Shown here in pieces: positions 55,434 to 64,000 of a DNA stretch of 64,000 bases. The translations under genes and the position numbers were made by a program. Source of the DNA: Candidatus Pantoea varia (lineage in GTDB: Bacteria; Pseudomonadota; Gammaproteobacteria; Enterobacterales; Enterobacteriaceae); NCBI RefSeq assembly GCF_900115075.1, contig NZ_FOVG01000006.1, forward strand, positions 167,931 through 231,930, in the 5' to 3' direction. The first letter of the stretch is position 1, and each line of letters begins with the position of its first letter. The notes below the pieces were generated by a model. It was not told the origin of the DNA, searched no databases, and worked only from the letters and a program-made list of their open reading frames with translations.

Positions 55434-57284
55434 TTAGCCTCCCAGCTTGCTCTTATCGCGGACGGCGCCTTTGTCAGCACTGGTCGCGAGTAATGCGTAA
55501 GCACGCAGCGCAAAGGAGACTTCACGCTGACGATTGACCGGCGTATAAGCCGCATCGCCACGTGCCTGCTGCTCTTCACGGCGGGCATGCAGTTCGTTAT
55601 CCGGTACAGCGAGTTTGATGCCGCGATTAGGGATATCGATTTCAATGGTGTCGCCATCTTTGACCAGCGCAATGGTGCCGCCGTTAGCCGCTTCAGGCGA
55701 AGCATGACCGATTGAGAGACCCGACGTCCCGCCGGAGAACCGACCGTCGGTGATCAGTGCGCAGCTTTTACCCAGGCCCATCGATTTCAGATAGGTGGTC
55801 GGATAGAGCATTTCCTGCATGCCCGGCCCGCCTTTTGGTCCTTCGTAGCGGATGACGACCACGTCGCCTGCCACGACTTTGCCGCCCAGAATCGCTTCTA
55901 CCGCATCATCCTGGCTTTCATAGACTTTGGCCGGACCGGTGAAGGTCAGGATCTCTTTGTCTACGCCCGCCGTTTTAACGATACAGCCATCTTCGGCGAT
56001 GTTGCCGTAAAGCACAGCCAGACCGCCATCCTGCGAGTAAGCGTTTTCGCGGGTACGGATACAGCCTTCGGCACGGTCATCATCCAGCGTGTCCCAGCGG
56101 CAGTTCTGCGAGAATGCCTGGGTGGTACGGATGCCCGCCGGGCCAGCGCGGAACATATCTTTTACCGCCTGATCTTTAGTCAGCATGATGTCGTACTGAT
56201 CCAGCGTTTCACGCATCGTCTGCTGCAGGATGTTACGGGCGCTGCTGTCGAACAGACCTGCGCGATCCAGCTCGCCCAGGATGGCGAAAACCCCACCCGC
56301 GCGATGGACATCTTCCATGTGGTATTTCGGGGTACTTGGCGCGACTTTACACAGCTGAGGCACTTTACGTGACAGGCGATCGATGTCGGAGATATTGAAA
56401 TCGATGTCGCCTTCCTGTGCAGCCGCCAGCAGGTGCAGCACGGTGTTGGTAGAGCCGCCCATGGCGATATCCAGCATCATGGCGTTCTCGAAAGCGGCCT
56501 TGTTAGCAATGTTACGCGGCAGCATGTTGACGTCATCCTGCTCGTAATAGCGCTTAGTCAGACTGACGATGCGCTTACCGGCATTGATGAACAGCTCTTT
56601 GCGATCGGCGTGCGTTGCCAGCAGTGAACCGTTGCCAGGCTGCGACAGGCCGAGTGCTTCGGTCAGGCAGTTCATCGAGTTGGCGGTGAACATCCCGGAG
56701 CAGGAGCCGCAGGTCGGACAGGCAGAACGTTCGATCTGATCGCTGTCGGCATCGCTGACGTTCGGGTTGGCGCCCTGAATCATCGCATCGACCAGATCCA
56801 GCTTGATGATCTTGTCTGAAAGCTTGGTTTTACCCGCTTCCATCGGTCCACCGGACACAAAGATCACCGGGATATTGAGGCGCAATGACGCCATCAGCAT
56901 TCCCGGGGTGATTTTGTCGCAGTTGGAGATGCAGACCATGGCGTCGGCGCAGTGCGCGTTGACCATGTACTCGACCGAGTCAGCAATCAGCTCGCGCGAA
57001 GGCAGTGAATACAGCATGCCGCCATGACCCATGGCAATACCGTCATCCACCGCGATGGTGTTGAACTCTTTAGCTACACCACCTGCCGCTTCAATCTGCT
57101 CAGCGACGAGTTTACCCAGGTCGCGGAGGTGAACGTGGCCAGGTACAAATTGGGTGAATGAGTTAACCACAGCGATAATCGGCTTGCCGAAATCGTCGTC
57201 GGTCATTCCTGTCGCGCGCCATAAGGCACGGGCACCCGCCATGTTGCGGCCGTGGGTGGTAGTGGCTGAACGGTACTTAGGCAT
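55434..57284 (-). CDS. ilvD: IlvD, dihydroxy-acid dehydratase
   Basis: 616 residues, the standard length. [27 protein letters not shown] opens the protein; the Fe-S cluster cysteines lie in [17 protein letters not shown] and [18 protein letters not shown], and the C-terminal [17 protein letters not shown] is conserved. It makes the keto acids of valine and isoleucine. It lies 62 nt after ilvE in the operon. Confidence 0.98.
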   Translation of the reverse strand: MPKYRSATTTHGRNMAGARALWRATGMTDDDFGKPIIAVVNSFTQFVPGHVHLRDLGKLVAEQIEAAGGVAKEFNTIAVDDGIAMGHGGMLYSLPSRELIADSVEYMVNAHCADAMVCISNCDKITPGMLMASLRLNIPVIFVSGGPMEAGKTKLSDKIIKLDLVDAMIQGANPNVSDADSDQIERSACPTCGSCSGMFTANSMNCLTEALGLSQPGNGSLLATHADRKELFINAGKRIVSLTKRYYEQDDVNMLPRNIANKAAFENAMMLDIAMGGSTNTVLHLLAAAQEGDIDFNISDIDRLSRKVPQLCKVAPSTPKYHMEDVHRAGGVFAILGELDRAGLFDSSARNILQQTMRETLDQYDIMLTKDQAVKDMFRAGPAGIRTTQAFSQNCRWDTLDDDRAEGCIRTRENAYSQDGGLAVLYGNIAEDGCIVKTAGVDKEILTFTGPAKVYESQDDAVEAILGGKVVAGDVVVIRYEGPKGGPGMQEMLYPTTYLKSMGLGKSCALITDGRFSGGTSGLSIGHASPEAANGGTIALVKDGDTIEIDIPNRGIKLAVPDNELHARREEQQARGDAAYTPVNRQREVSFALRAYALLATSADKGAVRDKSKLGG

Positions 57285-57346
57285 GCTCTATTTACTCCAG
57301 TAAGAATAAGCTCGCGGACGTCAGATGACGCCCGCGCTGTATCTGA

Positions 57347-58276
57347 TTATGGGTTAACCGGATCTAACCAGCCCCATTTGTCTTCTGTTTCGCCAGTGAA
57401 CAGACCAAAGAAGGCCTCCTGGATGCGTTTGGTGACCGGACCACGCTTGCCTTCGCCAACCTGAATGCGGTCAACGCTGCGCACCGGTGTGATTTCTGCG
57501 GCGGTGCCAGACATAAAGACTTCATCAGCGAGATAGAGAGATTCACGCGACAGGGTCTGCTCACGCACTTCAATGCCCATATCACGCGCCAGCGTGATGA
57601 TGGCATCGCGGGTGATGCCCGGCAGTGCTGAAGAGGTAAATGGCGGGGTATAGAGCACGCCATCTTTGACTTCAAACAGGTTTTCGCCTGCACCTTCGGA
57701 GATCAGGCCATTGGTATCAAGCGCGATACCTTCCTGGTAGCCGTGACGACGAGCTTCACTGCCCACCAGCAGTGAAGAGAGATAGTTACCACCCGCTTTA
57801 GCGGCGGTTGGCAGGGTGTTTGGCGCAACGCGGTTCCATGATGAGACCATGGCATCGATGCCGTTCTCCAGCGCTTCAGCGCCCAGGTATGCGCCCCACG
57901 GGAACGCCGCAATGATCACGTCAGTCGTGAAACCATCTGGCGGGTTCACACCCAGGCCAACATCGCCGACAAAGGCCAGCGGACGGATATAAGCACTTTT
58001 CAGTTTGTTCACGCGGATGACTTCGCGGCACGCTTCCATCAGCTCATCAACGCTGCTTTTAATCGGGAAGCGGTAGATTTTTGCGGAGTCGTGCAGACGT
58101 TGCATGTGTTCGCGATGACGGAACACAACCGGTCCTTTGTGAGAGTCGTAGCAACGCACGCCTTCAAATACCGACGTACCGTAGTGCAACGCGTGGGACA
58201 TGACGCTGACCTTCGCATCTTCCCACTTAACCATCTCGCCATTGAACCAAATAAAGTCTGCTTTCTTCGTGCTCAT
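57347..58276 (-). CDS. ilvE: IlvE, branched-chain amino-acid aminotransferase
   Basis: 309 residues of fold-type IV PLP enzyme. VMSHALHYGTSVFEGVRCYD at the N-terminus, the PLP lysine in TAAKAGGNYLSSLL (about 160), EGAGENLFEVKDGVLYTPP and the phosphate cup PGITRDAII are all present. It performs the last transamination to valine, leucine and isoleucine. GAGGG precedes the ATG; it lies 18 nt after ilvM. Confidence 0.98.
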   Translation of the reverse strand: MSTKKADFIWFNGEMVKWEDAKVSVMSHALHYGTSVFEGVRCYDSHKGPVVFRHREHMQRLHDSAKIYRFPIKSSVDELMEACREVIRVNKLKSAYIRPLAFVGDVGLGVNPPDGFTTDVIIAAFPWGAYLGAEALENGIDAMVSSWNRVAPNTLPTAAKAGGNYLSSLLVGSEARRHGYQEGIALDTNGLISEGAGENLFEVKDGVLYTPPFTSSALPGITRDAIITLARDMGIEVREQTLSRESLYLADEVFMSGTAAEITPVRSVDRIQVGEGKRGPVTKRIQEAFFGLFTGETEDKWGWLDPVNP

Positions 58277-58294
58277 TGTTATTCCCTCTCGCGG

Positions 58295-58552
58295 CTACGC
58301 GCGGATTTGTTGTGTTGTCTGTTGTTGAATCTGAACGCATGCAACGTCGATCAATTTACTTAATTGCGAAGACAGTAAATCGACGGAGCGCTGGCTGGCA
58401 ACGGTCATCTCAATATTAATGTTTTCTGCGTTGGCGACTGAGGCCATGTTCATAGAACAGACCTGAAAACCGCGATGACGCACGACGCGTAAAATGCGCT
58501 CTAATATTTCAGGGCGGAAACGGGCTTCGATAGACAATTGATGCTGGTTCAT
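58295..58552 (-). CDS. ilvM: IlvM, small regulatory subunit of acetolactate synthase II
   Basis: 85 residues with one ACT-like domain ([49 protein letters not shown]). It stabilises and activates IlvG. The ATG overlaps the ilvG stop by 4 nt, giving coupled, balanced synthesis of the two subunits. Confidence 0.95.
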   Translation of the reverse strand: MNQHQLSIEARFRPEILERILRVVRHRGFQVCSMNMASVANAENINIEMTVASQRSVDLLSSQLSKLIDVACVQIQQQTTQQIRA

Positions 58553-60195
58553 ACGGTTTTCTCCATCATGTTTGCATTGCTGGCACCCGGCGGTACCAGT
58601 GGCCAGACGTTTTCATGCTCATCTATTGCAACATGCAGGAAGTAAGGACCTTCGCTGTTCAGCAGAGCATCAAGGGCGGCGTCGACCTGATCTTTACGGG
58701 TAATGCGCTGGCCGGGAATGTTGAACGCGCTGGCCAGCGTGAGGAAGTCGGGATTGTCGGACAGATTGGTTTCACTGTAGCGACCGTCAAAAAAGAGCTG
58801 CTGCCACTGGCGCACCATACCCAGACGCTGGTTATCCATCAGTACGATTTTGACCGGCAGCTTGCCGCGCTTGATGGTGCCGAGCTCCTGGATGTTCATC
58901 ATGATGGAGCCATCGCCCGAGACACAGATAACCGTATCGTCAGGCCGTGCAACCTGTGCGCCGATGGCAGCAGGTAAACCAAAGCCCATGGTGCCTAAGC
59001 CGCTGGAAGTGATGAAATTCTCCGGTGCATTGAATGCCATGTGTTGCGCCGTCCACATCTGATGCTGACCGACGTCGGTGGTCACCACGGTATTGGCCGG
59101 TTTGCGATCGGAAAGCTGCTTCAGCAACAGCGGTGCGTAGATCGCGTCGCCTGGATGGTCATAGCGCCATGGGTGACTGGCTTTAAGCGCTTTCACCTCA
59201 TCACGCCACGCGTTGATATGCAGAGGCTGACTCAGGGCGGGCAGCAGTTCATTAAGATCACCCTGCAAAGAGACGTGTGCGCGACGTAATTTGTTTAATT
59301 CAGCGGGATCGATGTCGAGATGAATGACGCTGGCGTGCGGTGCAAAGGTATCCAGCTTGCCGGTCACGCGGTCGTCGAAACGGGCACCAACCGCGATCAG
59401 CAGGTCACACGCCTGTACGGCCAGATTGGCGGCTTTGGTGCCGTGCATCCCCAGCATGCCCATATAGACATCACTGTATGGATCCACGCTGCCTAAACCT
59501 TTCAGGGTAGCTACTGCCGGAATACCGGTCTCTTCTGCCAGCGCACGCAGTGCCGGAACAGCCTGTGCCAGGCCAACCCCCCCGCCAACGTAAAGCATTG
59601 GTTTTCTGGACTGCGCCATCAGAGCGCGTGCTTCGTGAATCGCCTGATATGGCAGCGCGCTTTCCTCTTCTACCGGGACCAGATGCGGTGCAGGCTCACC
59701 CTGCGCAATCTGAATATCTTTCGGGATATCAACCAGTACCGGACCCGGACGACCCGACTGCGCCAGCGCGAAGGCTTCTGCCATGATGGCGGGCAGCTCA
59801 TCCAGTGATTCGACCAGGAAGCTATGTTTGGTGCAGGCCAGTGAGAGCCCCAGTACGTCGATCTCCTGGAAGGCATCGGTGCCGATGAAGGCAGAGGAGA
59901 CCTGACCTGTTACGGCAACAACCGGCACCGAATCCATCATGGCATCCGCCAGGCCGGTGATCAGGTTAGTCGCGCCGGGGCCGGAGGTTGCGATACAGAC
60001 GCCAGTTTTGCCGGTTGAGCGGGCATAGCCAATCGCCGCCATCACTGCGCCCTGCTCATGACGACACAGTAGGTGTTCCACGCCGCCGTCATAGAGCGCG
60101 TCGTATACCGGCATGATGGCGCCGCCAGGGTAACCGAATACGGTATCAACACCCTGTGCGCGTAAAGCCTGAACTACCCACTGTGCACCTGTCAT
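58549..60195 (-). CDS. ilvG: IlvG, acetolactate synthase II large subunit, intact
   Basis: 548 residues of the thiamine-diphosphate enzyme. [17 protein letters not shown] with the following catalytic Glu ([18 protein letters not shown]), and the TPP/Mg motif [14 protein letters not shown] are clear. Unlike the frameshifted ilvG of E. coli K-12 the frame is continuous, so this valine-resistant isozyme should be active. The ATG at 60195 (MTGAQWVV) has AGGAG seven bases upstream; an in-frame codon ten residues earlier has none. First structural gene of ilvGMEDA. Confidence 0.98.
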   Translation of the reverse strand: MTGAQWVVQALRAQGVDTVFGYPGGAIMPVYDALYDGGVEHLLCRHEQGAVMAAIGYARSTGKTGVCIATSGPGATNLITGLADAMMDSVPVVAVTGQVSSAFIGTDAFQEIDVLGLSLACTKHSFLVESLDELPAIMAEAFALAQSGRPGPVLVDIPKDIQIAQGEPAPHLVPVEEESALPYQAIHEARALMAQSRKPMLYVGGGVGLAQAVPALRALAEETGIPAVATLKGLGSVDPYSDVYMGMLGMHGTKAANLAVQACDLLIAVGARFDDRVTGKLDTFAPHASVIHLDIDPAELNKLRRAHVSLQGDLNELLPALSQPLHINAWRDEVKALKASHPWRYDHPGDAIYAPLLLKQLSDRKPANTVVTTDVGQHQMWTAQHMAFNAPENFITSSGLGTMGFGLPAAIGAQVARPDDTVICVSGDGSIMMNIQELGTIKRGKLPVKIVLMDNQRLGMVRQWQQLFFDGRYSETNLSDNPDFLTLASAFNIPGQRITRKDQVDAALDALLNSEGPYFLHVAIDEHENVWPLVPPGASNANMMEKTV

Positions 60196-60290
60196 CGCTA
60201 TTCTCCTGTGTCCTGACCGGAACAACAGAATTTTATGCTACTGTTCATTGTTTGTTCCTTGTGGATTTACTGATATTTCCTCGGGTCGAA

Positions 60291-60326
60291 AAAAAACCCC
60301 CGGACCTTTCGGTGCGGGGGTTTTTT
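60291..60326 (-). terminator. ilvGMEDA attenuator
   Basis: On the minus strand a stem of about 15 bp (AACCCCCGcACC/GGTcCGGGGGTT with a GAAA loop and one mismatch) is followed by eight U. It lies 20-55 nt past the ilvL stop and 96 nt before ilvG, the attenuator position. Confidence 0.92.
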
Positions 60327-60345
60327 CGGATTCGAGGCTTGATTT

Positions 60346-60444
60346 TTAAGCCTTTCTTTCTCCAAGCGTTGCCCCGCACGGTAGGTTAATAACCACCACC
60401 ACGCTAATCACGACCAGGCTAATCACTTGTAGAAGGGCTTTCAT
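60346..60444 (-). CDS. ilvL: IlvL, ilvGMEDA leader peptide
   Basis: A 32-residue peptide beginning MKALLQVISLVVISVVVV and ending GERKA. It is dense in Leu, Val and Ile codons, the control codons of the attenuator, and matches E. coli IlvL in length and pattern. Ribosome stalling at these codons when branched-chain tRNAs are uncharged favours the antiterminator and lets the operon be transcribed. Confidence 0.95.
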   Translation of the reverse strand: MKALLQVISLVVISVVVVINLPCGATLGERKA

Positions 60445-60774
60445 GTGTTGTTCAATTCTTTTACGTGTTCGAAGTAATACCTACAGAGTTATCATAGTCA
60501 GGGGGCATGACACAACTTTTTTTACAGACTTTTTTTAGCGCGCGTCGCTAAATCATCTCCTATCAATCTGTAATAAAAGAAATAATTACATGATGATGAT
60601 TATTCATCACTTTAGTGACGTAATAATGTTTTGGTGGATTTGCGTACAGTCGCACACTGTTTCAACACGCCTTGCAAAAGGCACTCATGAGCTGTGCGAT
60701 ATCACGAACAGTGCGGATCATCCCCTCGCTTTCCTTCGACGTTGTCACCAGACTGGCAGCAACAAGGAGCGAGT
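60445..60774. other. ilvL/yifB divergent control region with a nested hairpin
   Basis: This 330-bp AT-rich gap must hold the promoters of ilvL (minus strand, near 60480-60540) and yifB (plus strand). Within the likely yifB leader, TCGCACA (60650-60656) pairs with TGTGCGA (60693-60699) and encloses GCCTT-GCAA-AAGGC (60669-60682). No extra gene is supported. Confidence 0.5.
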
Positions 60775-62295
60775 ATGTCATTGTCAAAAGTTCTGACCCG
60801 GGCAGCATTGGGAGTGGAAGCCCCGCTGGTGACCATCGAGGCACACATCAGTAACGGCCTGCCTGCATTAACACTGGTGGGTCTGCCTGAAACCACGGTG
60901 AAAGAGGCGCGTGAGCGGGTACGTAGCGCCATTATCAACAGTGGTTTTACCTTCCCGGCAAAGCGCGTCACCATCAATCTGGCACCGGCGGATTTACCCA
61001 AAGAGGGCGGGCGGTATGACTTACCCATGGCGATCGCCATTCTGGTCGCCTCTGAGCAGCTTCCTGCCGACAAGCTGACGCACTATGAGTTTCTGGGTGA
61101 ACTGGCACTCGACGGCGCACTGTGCAGTGTACAGGGCGCGATTCCTGCGGCCATGGTGGCCATTCGGGCTGGGCGACAGCTGGTTCTCTCCGCTGAAAAT
61201 CAGGGTGATGCCGGACTCATCCGTCAGGGTACGTCGCTTATAGCCTCTCACCTCAGCGAAGTCTGTGCCTTTCTGCGCAATGATCTCACGTTACCAGCAG
61301 CCCAGTATCCTGAGCATCACGGCGACGCACCTGCTGAGGATCTCACGGATATCATTGGTCAGAAACAGGGACGCAGAGCACTGGAGATCACCGCGGCTGG
61401 CGGGCACAACCTGTTGCTGATTGGGCCACCTGGCACCGGTAAAACCATGCTCGCAACCCGACTGCCTGGCATCATGCCTGCTTTAAGCGATCAGGAGGCA
61501 CTGGAGTGCGCAGCAATCGCCAGTCTGGTGAACAGCAGTACTCTGCACCGACAGTGGCGCACCCGGCCTTTCAGGTCACCTCATCATAGTGCGTCTCTCT
61601 ATGCTTTGATTGGTGGGGGATCGCTGCCACGGCCCGGTGAGATCTCCCTGGCACATAACGGCGTGCTGTTTCTGGATGAACTACCGGAATTTGATCGCAA
61701 GGTGCTGGACTCTCTGCGCGAGCCGTTAGAGTCGGGCTTCATCGCGATTTCACGCACCCGCGCTAAAGTCACTTACCCGGCACGGTTTCAGTTGATTGCT
61801 GCGATGAATCCCAGTCCAACCGGCCATTATCAGGGGCAGCATAACCGCTGTTCACCCCAGCAGGTGCTCCGTTATCTCAGTAAGCTATCCGGCCCTTTTC
61901 TTGATCGTTTTGATCTTTCGCTGGAGGTACCGCTACTGCCGAGTGGCATGCTCAGCGGTCAGCGCGCCAGAGCGGAAGCGTCTGAGCAGGTTCGTCATCG
62001 GGTGGTCGCCGCGCGTGAGATTCAGCTGGCTCGCGCAGGCAAAATAAATGCGCATTTAAACAATGCGGAGATTATGCGCTGGTGCCAGCCTGCTAAAGAG
62101 GATGCGGAGTGGCTGGAGTCCGTGCTGGAGAAGCTGGGTTTATCGGTACGGGCATGGCAGCGGATTTTGAAAGTAGCACGCACGGTGGCCGATCTGGCCG
62201 GGGATACAGACATCACACGATATCATCTGCAGGAAGCAGTCAGTTATCGCACGATTGATCGGTTGATGATTCATCTGCATAACGACCTGCAATAA
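60775..62295 (+). CDS. yifB: YifB/ComM, AAA+ Mg-chelatase-like protein
   Basis: 506 residues, the E. coli YifB length. An N-terminal Lon-protease-like domain (GLPALTLVGLPETTVKEARERVRSAI, GGRYDLPMAIAILVAS) is followed by the AAA+ core with Walker A GPPGTGKTMLATRLPG (about 220) and Walker B GVLFLDELPEF, then PFRSPHHSAS and the C-terminal helical domain. ComM helicases promote branch migration during natural transformation. The ATG at 60775 (MSLSKVLTRA) has AAGGAG upstream; the upstream frame extension lacks a signal. Confidence 0.95.
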   Translation: MSLSKVLTRAALGVEAPLVTIEAHISNGLPALTLVGLPETTVKEARERVRSAIINSGFTFPAKRVTINLAPADLPKEGGRYDLPMAIAILVASEQLPADKLTHYEFLGELALDGALCSVQGAIPAAMVAIRAGRQLVLSAENQGDAGLIRQGTSLIASHLSEVCAFLRNDLTLPAAQYPEHHGDAPAEDLTDIIGQKQGRRALEITAAGGHNLLLIGPPGTGKTMLATRLPGIMPALSDQEALECAAIASLVNSSTLHRQWRTRPFRSPHHSASLYALIGGGSLPRPGEISLAHNGVLFLDELPEFDRKVLDSLREPLESGFIAISRTRAKVTYPARFQLIAAMNPSPTGHYQGQHNRCSPQQVLRYLSKLSGPFLDRFDLSLEVPLLPSGMLSGQRARAEASEQVRHRVVAAREIQLARAGKINAHLNNAEIMRWCQPAKEDAEWLESVLEKLGLSVRAWQRILKVARTVADLAGDTDITRYHLQEAVSYRTIDRLMIHLHNDLQ

Positions 62296-62317
62296 AAAAG
62301 GGGCTTTCGCCCCTTTT
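62296..62317. terminator. Bidirectional terminator between yifB and maoP
   Basis: A perfect 9-bp stem AAAAGGGGC/GCCCCTTTT with a TTTC loop has A-runs on the left and T-runs on the right, so it can serve both convergent genes. Confidence 0.9.
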
Positions 62318-62320
62318 GTG

Positions 62321-62659
62321 CTAATCGTCGCTGTCGGTAAAGTCTTCAACGGTGTCCATCTGCGGTTTACCGCCAGACAGCGTATGAAAACGCTTAGGAC
62401 GCTTGATGCGGGTCATATACTTAGACCATACACGTTCAGCTTCCGTTTGCGGCTCACGCACGCCACGACACACTTCAATAAACAAACGTTCTTCTTCGGT
62501 TGCAGGCTCACGCTTTGATAAATCCAGCTCATTAAAGGCGAAACCGTGGCGTTCAAGAAGCTGAGCTTCTTTAATAGTAAAGTCACCGTGGCGTGAGAAA
62601 CCACGCGGGTAATGTTTGTTATCAAAGAAACGATTCTCTGTTGAGAAGCTTTCCGCCAT
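62321..62659 (-). CDS. maoP: MaoP (YifE), Ori-macrodomain organiser
   Basis: 112 residues, as in E. coli YifE/Mao[37 protein letters not shown] at the N-terminus and an acidic tail [11 protein letters not shown]. Together with the DNA site maoS it limits long-range contacts in the Ori macrodomain. AGGAG precedes the ATG. It is divergent from hdfR across 120 bp, and convergent with yifB. Confidence 0.95.
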   Translation of the reverse strand: MAESFSTENRFFDNKHYPRGFSRHGDFTIKEAQLLERHGFAFNELDLSKREPATEEERLFIEVCRGVREPQTEAERVWSKYMTRIKRPKRFHTLSGGKPQMDTVEDFTDSDD

Positions 62660-62779
62660 GTTACACGCTCCTGATTTTCTAATGCCGTGCTGTTAATGGC
62701 GCGGAGTATTAGATAGGCTTGACAGAGTGTAAAACAAAACATTTAAATCTATACGACAAACATTTTTTGGGAGAACGCT

Positions 62780-63613
62780 GTGGATACGGAATTACTGAAA
62801 ACTTTCCTGGAAGTGAGCAGAACACGCCATTTCGGGCGTGCTGCAGAAGCCCTTTACCTCACGCAATCTGCTGTCAGTTTTCGCATCCGTCAGTTAGAGA
62901 ATCAGCTTGGCGTTAACCTTTTTACACGGCATCGCAATAACATACGTCTGACGGCGGCCGGAGAGCGACTGCTTCCCTATGCTGAAAGCCTGATGAGTAC
63001 CTGGATGATGGCGAAGAAGGAGGTTTCTCATACTCAGCAGCATCATGAGCTTTCTATAGGTGCCAGTGCATCCCTGTGGGAGGCTTATCTGACACCATGG
63101 CTACAGACGTTGTATGAGAATCGTGAGAGCCTGCATTTAGAAGCACGCGTGGCACAACGGCATCTGCTGGTTAAGCAACTTCATGAGCGTCAGCTTGATC
63201 TGTTGATCACCACTGAAGCACCAAAGATGGATGAGTTAACCAGTCAGCAGATTGGTCATATTTCGCTGGCGCTGTTCTGCGCTCGGCAGAGCGAAAAACG
63301 CGAAAAATATGATTACATTAAGCTGGAATGGGGAGCAGATTTTCATCAGCATCAGAGCTACCTCTCTGGGGCTGATGATGTGCCAGTACTGTCCACGACG
63401 TCGGCGCACGTCACCCGTGAACTGCTGCATACCACCGGAGCGTGCGCGTTCCTGCCGGACTTCTGGCAAAGTGTTTACAGTGAGTTGATGATGATTCCGG
63501 ATACGCCCGTCGCTGTTCGTCCGCTCTATGCTGTCTGGTTGCAGAACAGCGATCAGCAGGCTCACATTCGTCAGTTGCTTAAATTCCCGATTCTGGTCAG
63601 GCAAAACAGCTGA
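62780..63613 (+). CDS. hdfR: HdfR, LysR-family repressor of flhDC
   Basis: 277 residues, starting at GTG 62780 after GGGAG, as in E. coli ([44 protein letters not shown]). In E. coli HdfR represses the flagellar master operon flhDC and activates gltBD. It is followed by its own terminator and the rrn-linked tRNAs. Confidence 0.96.
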   Translation: MDTELLKTFLEVSRTRHFGRAAEALYLTQSAVSFRIRQLENQLGVNLFTRHRNNIRLTAAGERLLPYAESLMSTWMMAKKEVSHTQQHHELSIGASASLWEAYLTPWLQTLYENRESLHLEARVAQRHLLVKQLHERQLDLLITTEAPKMDELTSQQIGHISLALFCARQSEKREKYDYIKLEWGADFHQHQSYLSGADDVPVLSTTSAHVTRELLHTTGACAFLPDFWQSVYSELMMIPDTPVAVRPLYAVWLQNSDQQAHIRQLLKFPILVRQNS

Positions 63614-63652
63614 ATTTGCGGAAAAAAAGAGGTAAGCAGAGAGGATCAGAGG

Positions 63653-63679
63653 CCAGTTAGAGTTAGCTGGTTTTTTTTT
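63653..63679 (+). terminator. hdfR terminator
   Basis: A 7-bp stem (one G-U) with a GAGT loop at 63653-63670 is followed by nine T. Confidence 0.75.
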
Positions 63680-63700
63680 GCTTTTTTAAAGGCAAAAAAA

Positions 63701-63722
63701 ATCCTTTGCCGAAGCAAAGGAT
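63701..63722 (-). terminator. rrn operon terminator after tRNA-Trp
   Basis: A perfect 9-bp stem ATCCTTTGC/GCAAAGGAT with an ultrastable TTCG loop on the minus strand, followed by eight U, lies 7 nt past the tRNA-Trp 3' end. Confidence 0.93.
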
Positions 63723-63729
63723 CGTTTTC

Positions 63730-63805
<76 letters not shown>

Positions 63806-63812
63806 AATAGGG

Positions 63813-63889
63813 TGGCGGAACGGACGGGGCTCGAACCCGCGACCCCCTGCGTGACAGGCAGGTATTCTAACCAACTGAACTACCGCTCC
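63813..63889 (-). tRNA. aspT: tRNA-Asp (anticodon GTC)
   Basis: A 77-nt cloverleaf on the minus strand: acceptor GGAGCGG, D-arm GTTCAGTTGGTTAGAA, anticodon loop CTGTCAC (GTC), T-arm GGGTTCGAGTCCC, 3' GCCA encoded. It lies 7 nt before tRNA-Trp and 85 nt after the 5S rRNA. Confidence 0.98.
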
Positions 63890-63974
63890 ACCGATTCTTT
63901 CACAGCTCTCAGCAACTGGCTGATCGCCGTCTGTTCCTGTTGCTTTCCTTGTCAGGGGAAAAGGAACGAATTTG

Positions 63975-64000
63975 ATGCCTGGCAGTTCCCTACTCTCGCA
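63975..64000 (-). rRNA. rrf: 5S ribosomal RNA, 3' end only
   Basis: The last 26 nt on the minus strand read TGCGAGAGTAGGGAACTGCC then AGGCAT, the standard enterobacterial 5S rRNA 3' end. The remainder and the 23S/16S genes lie beyond the right edge, so transcription of the rrn operon runs leftward into the tRNAs. Confidence 0.93.

Noticed and set aside
58549..60195. An ilvG frameshift as in E. coli K-12
   Set aside because: The reading frame is continuous from the ATG to the overlap with ilvM, with all thiamine-diphosphate motifs.

Overview
The window is a chromosomal segment of a member of the Enterobacterales, most likely Erwiniaceae (Pantoea or a close relative). The right end reproduces the order next to Escherichia coli rrnC: 5S rRNA, tRNA-Asp, tRNA-Trp, hdfR, maoP, yifB, ilvL-ilvGMEDA, ilvY, ilvC. 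Other E. coli blocks (yhjC-yhjD-yhjE, lgoD-lgoR-lgoT, kdpFABCD) sit here in a different overall order, mixed with genes E. coli K-12 lacks. I see no prophage, transposase, integrase or CRISPR array. Base composition is even apart from AT-rich control regions. All product names come from reading the translations and from memory of the families; no database was searched.

Layout. 1-4.5 kb: end of a Tat-exported alpha/beta-hydrolase, a CPA1 cation/proton antiporter with a small two-cysteine periplasmic partner, and an MFS exporter with a divergent LysR regulator. 4.5-13.4 kb: yqhA, the Kdp potassium pump operon kdpFABCD without kdpE, and an HD-GYP phosphodiesterase gene directly upstream. 13.5-17.3 kb: an ACS-family transporter coupled to a 2-hydroxyacid dehydrogenase, a possible gene remnant, and an orphan sugar-binding protein. 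17.3-26.1 kb: a GNAT enzyme, an ABC exporter, a FemAB-like protein, a LysR regulator with a glutathionyl-hydroquinone reductase and an esterase, a sugar isomerase-like protein, the fluoride channel gene crcB behind a fluoride riboswitch, and a nucleoside hydrolase. 26.1-29.7 kb: the L-galactonate module lgoD/lgoR/lgoT with a shared candidate operator. 29.7-32 kb: an uncharacterised two-gene hydrolase-like unit.

32.4-38 kb holds cspA with its cold-shock leader, a DUF2798 membrane protein with a divergent LysR gene, an unlabelled 25-codon gene resembling AzuC, mntP with an MntR box, and a MocR regulator divergent from an AhpD-like protein. 38.5-47.2 kb holds malate:quinone oxidoreductase, phosphoketolase, a LysE-type exporter with a divergent MocR regulator and paired operator-like repeats, and GST, PhzF and SDR enzymes. 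47.3-50.9 kb is yhjCDE. A 0.25 kb segment full of inverted repeats separates it from ilvC. 51.3-60.5 kb holds the isoleucine/valine genes with IlvY operators and the ilvL attenuator. 60.8-64 kb holds yifB, maoP, hdfR, two tRNAs and the 3' end of 5S rRNA.

The most useful new points are: the AzuC-like small gene with its own promoter, CRP-like site and terminator; a kdp operator kept without kdpE in the operon; three strict copies plus one near-copy of a 10-bp motif around the lgo genes; an alpha/beta-hydrolase whose nucleophile serine is replaced by glycine, coupled to an unknown protein; and the crossed inverted repeats before ilvC.
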